Below the pieces are notes generated by a model. The model was not told where the DNA came from. It saw only the letters and a program-made list of their open reading frames with translations, and did no database searches. The position numbers and the translations under genes are program-made. Positions 36,402 to 45,109 of a DNA stretch of 64,000 bases are shown here, piece by piece. The stretch is from Paraneptunicella aestuarii (lineage in GTDB: Bacteria > Pseudomonadota > Gammaproteobacteria > Enterobacterales > Alteromonadaceae). The stretch's first letter is position 1; every line of letters starts with the position of its first letter. The DNA lies in NCBI RefSeq assembly GCF_019900845.1, contig NZ_CP074570.1, positions 4,402,001-4,466,000 of the forward strand, written 5' to 3'.

Positions 36402-37244
36402 ATGACAAGAATAAACAAGCTGGCTACCTGTCTATTGCTTCTGATTAGCCTTGCTCTATCCATTACTGCCAACGCCAATGCAACAGAAAGCGAAACCACC
36501 AATGCACCAGTGAATGAAGAGGATTTTCATTGGGAAGTAGATGTGGGTTTATTGTTGAAGCACAGCCAAACCCTAATCGACGGTTTAAAGTACGAAAGTA
36601 GCGATGCTGATCTGGATCTGTGGCTATCCGGCGGAGCTTATTATAAGAACTTTTTTATTGAATCCACACCTCGCATGGGTCGCCCGATAACCATCGGCTA
36701 CACTCTAAAGCGCACGAAAGACATACAATTTAACCTGATCACTGGCACATGGTTTGGTCCCATTAGAGAAGATCAACAAAAAGATACCCATATTCTGGAT
36801 GGCATTAAAAATCGCAATCCGTCGCTGGAAGCCGGGATAGAAATGAGTTATCGCTTCGACGAAGTAAACTTAAATATTCGTATGCTTCACGACATACTAT
36901 CGGAGCATAACGGCAGTTTGCTTAGTGTGAATGTATCTAAAGCCTTCTATACCAAAACCATGATGATACTGCCTACGATAGGATTATCTTATTTGAGTGA
37001 GAATGCCGTGGATTATTATTATGGCATCGATGAGGACGAAGCGACGCCAACCCGACCAGTCTATCAACCGTCGGGAACCTGGGTTGCCAGTTTACATCTC
37101 TACCTTGAGCGTCCCTTAAGCGAAACCTGGTCTGTAATTAGCACAGCAGGTTACTTTACAGTGGGTGATAGCCTGTCGAACAGCCCCATTGTGCAACACG
37201 ATTACGGCTATAACATCAGCGTTGGCGTGTTGAGAGTGTTCTAA
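36402..37244 (+). CDS. MipA/OmpV family outer-membrane protein
   Basis: A 280-aa protein with a signal peptide (cleavage near NANA-TES). The rest is alternating beta-strand sequence ending in a terminal aromatic (VLRVF), typical of an outer-membrane barrel; segments such as LWLSGGAYYKNFFIES, LEAGIEMSYRFDEVNLNIRML and HDYGYNISVGVL match the MipA/OmpV family, which interacts with murein hydrolases or is induced under envelope stress. The gene is 5 nt from the DUF3019 gene, hence an operon, and a two-component system follows. Confidence 0.85.
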   Translation: MTRINKLATCLLLLISLALSITANANATESETTNAPVNEEDFHWEVDVGLLLKHSQTLIDGLKYESSDADLDLWLSGGAYYKNFFIESTPRMGRPITIGYTLKRTKDIQFNLITGTWFGPIREDQQKDTHILDGIKNRNPSLEAGIEMSYRFDEVNLNIRMLHDILSEHNGSLLSVNVSKAFYTKTMMILPTIGLSYLSENAVDYYYGIDEDEATPTRPVYQPSGTWVASLHLYLERPLSETWSVISTAGYFTVGDSLSNSPIVQHDYGYNISVGVLRVF

Positions 37245-37249
37245 TCAAT

Positions 37250-37768
37250 ATGCAGCCACGCCGTCACTTTCCAACAAAGCAAATTAAGCGACACTCTATA
37301 TTGTTTAGAGTGTTTGGTGCGCTTGGAGCCTTTAGCACCATGTTGGCTGTATCTCCAACTTTAGCTCAGGAATCCAATAGCGCTTTTGAGCCTGAAAATG
37401 TGGCAGAACAAAAACCATCTGGCGTTGAACTAAAAACGCCTGTGCCAACTCTAGTCGCCAGCCCCGGGCTCTGCGAATTACAAGAAGGGCAAACCGTTTG
37501 CAGCATGAATACCACGCTGATATGGGAAGTACCCCGTGCAGGCCATTATTGTTTGCGCGAAGCAGAACAGAAACTAGCATTGCGCTGCTGGGACAATAAC
37601 TGGTCAGGCACGTTACAAGTGAATTTTGAAGCGGGTAATAATCAAACCTACCTGCTTACTCGCGGCGAAAACGGTACTATTGCCGCGAAAACCACCGTTA
37701 CTGTTACAAGTACACTGGTACAACGTCTGCGCGCCAAACGTCGCCGTAGTTTCTGGCGTATTTTCTAA
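37250..37768 (+). CDS. DUF3019 family periplasmic protein
   Basis: A 172-aa protein with a signal peptide (hydrophobic 25-38, cleavage near TLAQ). The core LCELQEGQTVCSMNTTLIWEVPRAGHYCLREAEQKLALRCW contains four Cys that could form two disulfides and is characteristic of DUF3019. The C-terminus is strongly basic (RLRAKRRRSFWR). In other gammaproteobacteria DUF3019 genes sit with MipA genes and RstAB-like regulators, as here; the function is unknown, probably envelope stress. Confidence 0.82.
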   Translation: MQPRRHFPTKQIKRHSILFRVFGALGAFSTMLAVSPTLAQESNSAFEPENVAEQKPSGVELKTPVPTLVASPGLCELQEGQTVCSMNTTLIWEVPRAGHYCLREAEQKLALRCWDNNWSGTLQVNFEAGNNQTYLLTRGENGTIAAKTTVTVTSTLVQRLRAKRRRSFWRIF

Positions 37769-37952
37769 TTTAATTTCCAGACTTTCTGCTGTTCTCGTAC
37801 AAATAACAACCTGACTTTAACAATTTTTGACATCTGGAAAGCAATTTTACATCTCGCTGACAAAATGCCACATAACCCTTAAAGATTAAGACAGGGAAGC
37901 GCCTTAACATGCACCTAATCCATTCAGGGTAACAACATTAAGGAACTTGGAA

Positions 37953-38666
37953 ATGAAAAAATTATTAACAGCACTGGCTCTGGTATGCGCCTCAACAAGT
38001 GTATTGGCAGATAGCTTAAGCCCTGCGAATCCAGTCTTGCGCCCCATTACGCTGGTCGATGGTGAAGTCGCCATCACTGGTGCTCTAGCCTACGGCGAAG
38101 AGAGCAACGGCGATAACTCATGGCAACTGGGCTTTAATGCAGGTTACGGTATCACTGATGACTTAACGCTTGATTTCTCCGGCCTTCGCTATCGCTTCCT
38201 CGCTCGCGAGGGCAATAAAGAAGGTTTAGAACTAACAGCTGGTGCAGGATTGCACGGCATGTACGAAACCCAGATGGAAGGCGATGATGAAACCTTCGGT
38301 TATGGTTTCGATATTTCAGGTAAATACGTTTTCAGCGATGACTTTGCCGTTAACTTTGGCGCTGGCTATACCTTATGGAATGGCGACGTAGTCAGTAACA
38401 GAAAAGAAACCTTCTATTCTGTAGGCGTACAAAAGAATATTGTTGAAAACCTAACGCTGATGGCGAATTACACTTATCGTGATCTGCGCGATTTTGAACA
38501 AGATCATGCATACTCAGCCACCATTGGGGTTAACTACAATCTGAACCGCAACACGGATATCGGCGTGTTTATCAGCAAAACAGATTTTGATACCTTGAAG
38601 AATGGCTATGAATCAGACTCTCAGTTAGACAAAGAAATCGGTATGTTTTTGCAATATCGCTTCTAA
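37953..38666 (+). CDS. Outer-membrane beta-barrel protein
   Basis: 237 aa from ATG 37953, chosen for AAGGA 9 nt upstream. Signal peptide MKKLLTALALVCASTSVLA, then a barrel of about ten strands (WQLGFNAGYGITDDLTLDFSG, YGFDISGKYVFSDDFAVNFGAGYTLW) ending in the classic C-terminal QYRF signature for BAM-mediated insertion. It resembles small OmpA/OmpW-like porin-type barrels, substrate unknown. It is separated by 185 nt from DUF3019 and may have its own promoter. Confidence 0.82.
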   Translation: MKKLLTALALVCASTSVLADSLSPANPVLRPITLVDGEVAITGALAYGEESNGDNSWQLGFNAGYGITDDLTLDFSGLRYRFLAREGNKEGLELTAGAGLHGMYETQMEGDDETFGYGFDISGKYVFSDDFAVNFGAGYTLWNGDVVSNRKETFYSVGVQKNIVENLTLMANYTYRDLRDFEQDHAYSATIGVNYNLNRNTDIGVFISKTDFDTLKNGYESDSQLDKEIGMFLQYRF

Positions 38667-38774
38667 CGCAAGTTGAAATTATCATAACAAGCAGCACAGT
38701 AAGGGGTAGAATAGCCTTACTGTGCTTTATTGATCTGAAAGCGTCGACATCTAAATAAGTGAGCATAACGACAA

Positions 38775-38877
38775 GTCACGCACAGAAAGTTGTAAGCAGC
38801 CCCTCAGCCGCAGTGAAGCGGCTGTGGAGCCTCAAGGGATTGATTTACGGCGAGTCTGAGGCAAATTTCTGTGCGTA
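38775..38877 (+). mobile_element. Small inverted-repeat element, copy 1
   Basis: About 103 bp bounded by ACGCACAGAAA and TTTCTGTGCGT. The interior (CTCAGCCGCAGTGAAGCGGCTGTGG, then GGGATTGATTTACGGCGAGTCTG) is homologous, in reverse orientation, to 61551-61674. It holds internal hairpins and lies in the leader of the response-regulator gene. Confidence 0.75.
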
Positions 38878-38992
38878 ATTGATGGCTCGGAACAACATTT
38901 ACTCCCTGAGAGCGTTATTTAATGTCGATTCCCTCTTCAGCTCATACACTTTCGTTGCAATACTATTCAAAACAAAGGGACATCACACACTC

Positions 38993-39724
38993 ATGACAAC
39001 TGCAAATAACGAATTGGGTCATGTTTTTTTGGTCGAAGATGACACAAGTCTGGCTTCTCTGGTAGAAGACTATTTTACAATGCAAGGTTTTAAAGTCACG
39101 ATCGAAGGCCGGGGCGATCTTGCTACAGCGCGAATTCTTGCCAAACAACCCGATGTGGTCATTCTGGATATTATGCTGCCCGGCAAAAATGGCCTGGATA
39201 TTTGCCGTGAATTACGCGCTCAGTCCGACCTTCCCGTAATTATGCTCACCGCTCGCACAGACGAAATTGACCAAATCGTAGGATTAGAAGTCGGTGCCGA
39301 TGACTATATTTGCAAGCCGGTTCAACCACGCTTATTGCTAGCCAGAATCAACGCTTTATTACGCAGAGCGCATCAAACAGAAAGCAATAACAAAGACGAA
39401 AATAGCAAAGATATTTTTCAGTTTGGTCAGTTAGCAATCAACAAAATTAAGCAGGAAGTGTTTATTGGTGACGAGCAAATAGACCTGACCACCAACGAAC
39501 TGGAACTGCTGTGTTTGTTTGCTGCTCATGCTGATCAAGTGTTGTCTCGTGATGATTTGCTTAACAACCTGCGAGGATTTGGCTACGACGGCCTGGATCG
39601 CACGGTCGATATGCTGGTCTCAAGACTACGTAAAAAGCTGCATGATTCCTCAAACAAACCACAAAAAATTAAAACCGTGTGGAAGAAAGGATACTTGTTC
39701 GTTTCTGACGCATGGCAAAATTAA
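38993..39724 (+). CDS. OmpR-family response regulator, RstA-like
   Basis: 243 aa from ATG 38993 (an upstream in-frame extension to 38879 is unlikely, as it precedes the receiver fold). Receiver domain with phospho-acceptor Asp59 in VVILDIMLPGKNG, acidic pocket VEDD and Lys in YICKPVQPR; C-terminal winged-helix DNA-binding domain (DLTTNELELLCLFAAHADQVLSRDDLL, DRTVDMLVSRLRKKL). Paired with the kinase 28 nt downstream. By location it probably controls the MipA/DUF3019/OMP genes. A small repeat element lies just upstream. Confidence 0.95.
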   Translation: MTTANNELGHVFLVEDDTSLASLVEDYFTMQGFKVTIEGRGDLATARILAKQPDVVILDIMLPGKNGLDICRELRAQSDLPVIMLTARTDEIDQIVGLEVGADDYICKPVQPRLLLARINALLRRAHQTESNNKDENSKDIFQFGQLAINKIKQEVFIGDEQIDLTTNELELLCLFAAHADQVLSRDDLLNNLRGFGYDGLDRTVDMLVSRLRKKLHDSSNKPQKIKTVWKKGYLFVSDAWQN

Positions 39725-39752
39725 AAAGCCCCATAGGTTGTAAACTGCAAAG

Positions 39753-41099
39753 ATGAGAAGCCTGTTTTTTCGATTGTACCTGTTGCTCACGGTTGCCATT
39801 GTTGGTTTGGGCTGGAGTATTGATCAATTCATTGATAGCTATGATAAACAAGCTTCACTCACCACCGATCTGGATATACACAAAGGGACATTATTCTTAC
39901 TGAATAAAGAACTAAAACGCCAACAGGAAGGCGAACGTTTGGCTTATCTCAATGCCGTGTCTTCTTCTTTTGGCTACCCGGTAAGCCTTATCAACCAAGA
40001 GCAGTTGGGCACTCAAGCATGGCAAAACCTGCAAATGAACGAAGAACAGCAGCATTATCTGAATATGGGCGGCATTGTCACCCTGTTTAATGATATTGAA
40101 GGAACAAGCTGGTTCATTCAAAAACTGTCAGACAGCCATCAAGTTATCGTACTGGGGCCGATCATCAACGGCACAGCCAGCCAGCCGACAGCAATCTACA
40201 CCATGGTGTTCTTTGGCGGGCTTGCCTTTGTGGTTTTCCTCTGGGTATGGCCCATCTCCAGAAGTTTGATGTCGCTGACCAAAGCTGCAACCGCGTTTGG
40301 CAAAGGAGACTTTTCAGTTCGAGCCACCACGGATATATCAAGGCCGCTTCATGAATTGATTGTCCGCTTTAATGCCATGGCAGATCGTATTCAGCGCCTG
40401 ATCAAATCTCATAAAGAGTTATCTCATGCGGTTTCCCATGAATTACGTACCCCCATTGCCCGAATTCGCTTTGCAATGGAAATGGTTCGAGATGTAAAAG
40501 AGGAATCTGCCCGACAAAAGTATCTGGATACCATGGATGAAAATATTGAAGAATTAGACAGCCTGGTTGATGAATTACTGACTTATGCCCGATTTGATCG
40601 GGAAGATCCGAAACTCACCATCGAACAACATAATCTGGTGAACGTTATTAATAACATTGTCGATAAATTCCGCGCCCCCAATGCCAACTTGCGCTTCTCT
40701 GTACTTTGCTCAGATGAAGGGAGAATTACAGACAAAAACCTAAGCATTCTCTGTGATTTCGATAAAGACGCGATTACCCGTATTGTCGATAATCTGATCC
40801 GCAACGCTGTACGCTATGCAAACCAAGATGTTCAGGTTGTCATTCTTGATGAACAACAACATGTATCAGTACATATCAATGACGATGGTGCAGGCATTCC
40901 CGAAGAAAACTGGAACAACCTGTTTGATCCTTTTGTTCGGCTGGATCAAAGTCGAGACAGAACGTCAGGCGGCATAGGACTAGGGCTTGCGATAGTAAAG
41001 CGCTATATAGAATTACATAAAGGAAATGTATCGATCGGAAAATCGGAAATTGGTGGCGCGAGTTTTAAATTACAGTGGCCTAAGCAGCTACAAAATTAA
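39753..41099 (+). CDS. Sensor histidine kinase, RstB-like
   Basis: A 448-aa inner-membrane kinase. First membrane segment 5-22, periplasmic sensor domain about 25-145, second segment 148-167 ending in the VWPISRSL turn, HAMP domain about 168-222, phospho-acceptor His229 in SHAVSHELRTPIARIRF, and HATPase with N-box DNLIRNAVRYA, G1 DDGAGIP and G2 GGIGLGLAIVKRY. Overall similarity to E. coli RstB extends through the FDPFVRLDQSRDRTSGGIGLGL stretch. It should phosphorylate the adjacent regulator. Confidence 0.95.
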   Translation: MRSLFFRLYLLLTVAIVGLGWSIDQFIDSYDKQASLTTDLDIHKGTLFLLNKELKRQQEGERLAYLNAVSSSFGYPVSLINQEQLGTQAWQNLQMNEEQQHYLNMGGIVTLFNDIEGTSWFIQKLSDSHQVIVLGPIINGTASQPTAIYTMVFFGGLAFVVFLWVWPISRSLMSLTKAATAFGKGDFSVRATTDISRPLHELIVRFNAMADRIQRLIKSHKELSHAVSHELRTPIARIRFAMEMVRDVKEESARQKYLDTMDENIEELDSLVDELLTYARFDREDPKLTIEQHNLVNVINNIVDKFRAPNANLRFSVLCSDEGRITDKNLSILCDFDKDAITRIVDNLIRNAVRYANQDVQVVILDEQQHVSVHINDDGAGIPEENWNNLFDPFVRLDQSRDRTSGGIGLGLAIVKRYIELHKGNVSIGKSEIGGASFKLQWPKQLQN

Positions 41100-41125
41100 G
41101 AAGTGGGTTTTAAGAAAAAGAGAAG

Positions 41126-41521
41126 TTAGCTCGTAGACTCTACAACATTGTAACCACGCCCTTGCATACAACGTATCACAATCTTTTTTCTTTCATCTCT
41201 GGCATCGTAAGCACCACCAGCCATGCCAATGGCGGCACCAATAATAGCTCCGGCAATAGTGTCTTCCTTACTTTCGCCTATGCCGGATAGCGCTCCAACA
41301 ACAGCACCGATAATGCCATCAGATTTAGTATCTTCGTTAATATAGTCTCGCTGTTGCGCCACTTTCTGGCAATCAGCCAAATCCGTTTCATAGTTAGCTA
41401 AATCACCACCATCAACAATTGGACGATGTTGCGCGCCGGTTGATAAACATCCGGTTAATGACGTGAGAATAATGCTGGTAATAAGAAGTTTTCTGCCATA
41501 TTCAGCGCCATCACTAATCAT
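41126..41521 (-). CDS. Glycine-zipper lipoprotein
   Basis: 131 aa from ATG 41521 (GGAG 7 nt upstream). Signal peptide with lipobox LTGC, then a charged region (ANYETDLADCQKVAQQRDYI) and glycine-zipper segments GIIGAVVGALSGIG and AGAIIGAAIGMAGGAYDARDE, ending CMQGRGYNVVE. Proteins of this type sit in the outer membrane and some stabilise it; precise role unknown. Transcribed convergently with the kinase gene. Confidence 0.85.
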   Translation of the reverse strand: MISDGAEYGRKLLITSIILTSLTGCLSTGAQHRPIVDGGDLANYETDLADCQKVAQQRDYINEDTKSDGIIGAVVGALSGIGESKEDTIAGAIIGAAIGMAGGAYDARDERKKIVIRCMQGRGYNVVESTS

Positions 41522-41747
41522 TGTACAACTCCAAACATCGTGGTCTTGATGGCAGAATAATGGCAAATTTGAAGAAAATTTACTGTATAAAAGTGTATAA
41601 AAGTTAATTTTATAAAAAAAATTTACTACATTTTAAGCCTTAAAAGGATGCCAAAAGCAGTACACTTTTCAATCACAGAGCGGCTAATTCGTATAACTTC
41701 CGATAATCAAATAAGCCCTGAAAAATCCCCTCTAGACAAAAGATAAT

Positions 41748-42156
<409 letters not shown>

Positions 42157-42577
42157 GGCGCATTCTAAGCAATTATCAGGGGTTGTAAAACGAAATCTTT
42201 ATGCTAGATAATGGGGCTCCAAACAAATCGTCGATACTTTGCTCTATTTACGAACGGAATAAGAGTGAAATTTTAGTTTGGAAGCTAAATCTAAATTGAT
42301 GCACCTGAGAATGAAAGGTAGGAGTTTGTCTTGTATTCCCTATTTCCCCTGTGCAACAAATTTCGATGACCCCTAAGATGCAAGTTTGGAGTCGGGGATT
42401 CAGGTGGAGGCAGTACTGTGACTAGCATAACCATTACGTAAAAATTCGGTGTCATCTGACAGGCCACTGAGGTTTAGAGGTCATGTAGGTAGTAACAACG
42501 TCAGAACATATGAGTATATGAGCAATCATCTCATCAAGTTAACGAACTGCAATCCAGATAAATTTAAGGTCGCATAG
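42157..42577. other. Intergenic region between rnpB and the degenerate-HD protein gene
   Basis: About 420 bp with no supported gene. It should contain the rnpB promoter (minus) and the promoter of the 495-aa gene (plus). No repeat recognised. Confidence 0.4.
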
Positions 42578-44065
42578 ATGCTTCACGGTAAAATAGAAGA
42601 TTCGATTTTTTCTAAAGCAATAAAAAGTCTCGTTAAGCGGATACATGATCAAACACCCGTTCAAGACTCTCTATATGAGCAAGCCATAATTTACTTCCGG
42701 GAACAGATTGAAGTAGAAAAACAACTGGCTTTCGCTGAACAGAATATTCAGGAATCAAACAGCGCTCTGGCGAACAATTCAGATGCAAAAAAAGCCAAAA
42801 GTCTGGAAGGCCAGCTTGATAAAGCTAACAAGATGCATCAAAGCCTAAAGCAAGAGCAAGAGAAGAAGCGCCAGCATAGATACAACCATGTCGTCAAAAT
42901 CTCTAATGAAATTCTCGATTTATTGGATGGTGAAACGCAAGAAGAGGCCAATAACAATACAGCTAAAATGCTTGGAACCTTGCAACTTATCTCTCCCATT
43001 GAAGGCAACGGTATAGCGCAAGCGAACCAGCGAACCAAGCATTTATATAAAACCGCCCTGTGTTTGAAGCTACTAGACTATCTGCTGGAAAAGAAACTCA
43101 TTACCAACACCTTTGTATTACAGAAATATCAGGAACATCAAATCTGGAAAAGTAGTAAAGACCAGTCCAAGCCAGAACATTCGCCCTTTAGAACCGATGT
43201 TCAAATTCCATTAATTATTGCATCTCTATTTCAAGATGTAGGGCATTACCATCCGGACGCCCAGCTTATATTAAAGGGGCCAGACGGCAAGCTTGATGAA
43301 TTCAGAGCATTAGACAAAGACGAACGTACTCAATTATTGAAGGTCAGCTATCAGCAAGCCTTACGCTATGTCACCTTTGGCGTTGGCATTGACACTTACA
43401 AAGGTAACTCTAAGGAAGATAGAGACATCTTCTATAAGGAAGAACAGGAAAAGCTGAAATTCACCCGTATCCTGTTAAAGAGTGCTATTAACCCGGAACA
43501 AGGCATTGGTAACTTGCTGAAAGTACCGCAGGTATATTGCTCAGTTGTGATGTCGACCAAGAATAACTACGCCTACGAACACCTGCCAAGAGTGAAATTG
43601 GTCATGGATAAAGGCGCAGAAGTCGGCGCTTATAGCAAGGCGGTATCCGACGCGCTGATCACCATTACCGGCGTATTCCCACAAGGTTATGGCGTCACTT
43701 ATATTCCAAAAGATTCAGATCGTCAGGATCTGGATCGTTATGAATATGCCATTGTTGTTGGCTTGTTCCCGGAAAATATTGAAGTGCCCGAATGCCGGGT
43801 TGCCACTCGAAACCTGACCTTTAATGCCTTTGGTGTGAATGTAATCGTTAGTAAAGAGAACAATTTGTACTTCAATGTCGCGCGTAAAAAGCTGGAAAAG
43901 ATGAGCGAGGAACGTTTGGAAGAAATCTTACGTAAGTTATGGTCTAACTATGAACAACGTAAACATCTGGATTTGATCCCCAAATGCTGGTTCCCATACG
44001 AATATTTTTCCTATTCAAAGTTCCAGAACATATGGAACAAAGCCAGTGAAAGAGTGAAAAACTAA
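42578..44065 (+). CDS. Cytosolic protein with coiled coil and degenerate HD-type motif
   Basis: A 495-aa protein, not recognised as a named family. Residues about 45-110 form a charged coiled coil (QLDKANKMHQSLKQEQEKKRQHR). Residues about 140-260 resemble a helical HD phosphohydrolase fold: IIASLFQDVGHYHPDAQL has Gln-Asp where catalytic HD proteins have His-Asp, so activity is doubtful. The C-terminal third (GAYSKAVSDALITITGVFPQGYGVTYIP, YAIVVGLFPENIE) looks like a regulatory module, as in HD-GYP-like proteins. AAGGTC lies before ATG. It is placed beside rsmI, with which it converges. Confidence 0.7.
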   Translation: MLHGKIEDSIFSKAIKSLVKRIHDQTPVQDSLYEQAIIYFREQIEVEKQLAFAEQNIQESNSALANNSDAKKAKSLEGQLDKANKMHQSLKQEQEKKRQHRYNHVVKISNEILDLLDGETQEEANNNTAKMLGTLQLISPIEGNGIAQANQRTKHLYKTALCLKLLDYLLEKKLITNTFVLQKYQEHQIWKSSKDQSKPEHSPFRTDVQIPLIIASLFQDVGHYHPDAQLILKGPDGKLDEFRALDKDERTQLLKVSYQQALRYVTFGVGIDTYKGNSKEDRDIFYKEEQEKLKFTRILLKSAINPEQGIGNLLKVPQVYCSVVMSTKNNYAYEHLPRVKLVMDKGAEVGAYSKAVSDALITITGVFPQGYGVTYIPKDSDRQDLDRYEYAIVVGLFPENIEVPECRVATRNLTFNAFGVNVIVSKENNLYFNVARKKLEKMSEERLEEILRKLWSNYEQRKHLDLIPKCWFPYEYFSYSKFQNIWNKASERVKN

Positions 44066-44090
44066 GGCGTTGCTTCATAGGCAACGCCTT
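44064..44090. terminator. Convergent hairpin terminator
   Basis: A perfect 10-bp stem AAGGCGTTGC/GCAACGCCTT with a 7-nt loop between two converging genes; it can act in either direction. Confidence 0.7.
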
Positions 44091-44100
44091 ACACTTCAAT

Positions 44101-44940
44101 TTACTTCATTGATAAACCAATCTGGTATAACTGGTTCTTCTTCAAATCATAGTGCTTGGCGACAACAGCCGCCGCTTTCTTCAATGGCATTTCTTCCGCC
44201 AACACCGTCAACAAAGACAAGGCTTCCGCAGGAATATCCTGCTCGCCCTTGTCAGCTCCAGCAATCAACAAAACAAACTCGCCCTTGCTGTGAGCGGGAT
44301 CCTCGGCTAACCAATCTAGTCCATCCTGAGCCGTACCAGAAACAAATGTCTCATACTGTTTGGTAAGCTCTTTCGCGATAACAATGTGCCGATCAGGATA
44401 CAAATCTCGAATCACAGTTAACGTATCTTCCACTCGTCTTGGGGACTCATAGAAAACACAGGTGGCGATTTCATCCGCCAAGACTTCCAACGCTTGTTGT
44501 TTCGCCACTTGTTTAACAGGTAAAAAACCCCTGAAACTAAACTGATCAGTCGCCAATCCGCTGGCACACATGGCGGTAATGACAGCACTTGCGCCGGGAA
44601 TAGGAACAACGTCTATACCTTCCTGACGGCACAGATTCACCAAATGATACCCAGGGTCGCTAATCAACGGCGTACCGGCATCTGAGATTAACGCAATAGA
44701 AGCGCCCGATTTTAGCTTCTCAATGAGATGGCTGGCGCGTTGCTTCTCATTGTGATCATGCAGAGACATCATCGGAGTTGAAATGGCATAGTGCTGTAGC
44801 AATTTCTGACTATGACGAGTGTCTTCTGCCGCAACCACATCTACCTGTTGTAATGTCGATATCGCTCGATAAGTAATATCTTCAAGATTACCGATCGGAG
44901 TTGCTACGATGAAAAGCTTGCCTAACGACACAGGATGCAT
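44101..44940 (-). CDS. rsmI: 16S rRNA 2'-O-methyltransferase RsmI
   Basis: Methylates the 2'-O of C1402 in 16S rRNA using S-adenosylmethionine. 279 aa; tetrapyrrole-methylase-type fold with GKLFIVATPIGNLEDITYRAI, VVAAEDTRHSQKLLQHY, ISDAGTPLISDPGYHLV, PIPGASAVITAM and FYESPRRVEDTL. It is divergent from lpoA, the usual arrangement in gammaproteobacteria. Confidence 0.97.
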   Translation of the reverse strand: MHPVSLGKLFIVATPIGNLEDITYRAISTLQQVDVVAAEDTRHSQKLLQHYAISTPMMSLHDHNEKQRASHLIEKLKSGASIALISDAGTPLISDPGYHLVNLCRQEGIDVVPIPGASAVITAMCASGLATDQFSFRGFLPVKQVAKQQALEVLADEIATCVFYESPRRVEDTLTVIRDLYPDRHIVIAKELTKQYETFVSGTAQDGLDWLAEDPAHSKGEFVLLIAGADKGEQDIPAEALSLLTVLAEEMPLKKAAAVVAKHYDLKKNQLYQIGLSMK

Positions 44941-45109
44941 CCCTTATTGAGTTCTAAACTGGCGCATTTTAAACTAAGCGCGCACTTGCCGTGTAGGTAT
45001 TGTTGCAAAAACTGATTTTTAGCGCCAAATTTGCACATAAATGCAGAACAATGACACAAACACCGCAGAATGTTACACAAACAACGGTGATAATCGCTCA
45101 ATGTAAGGT

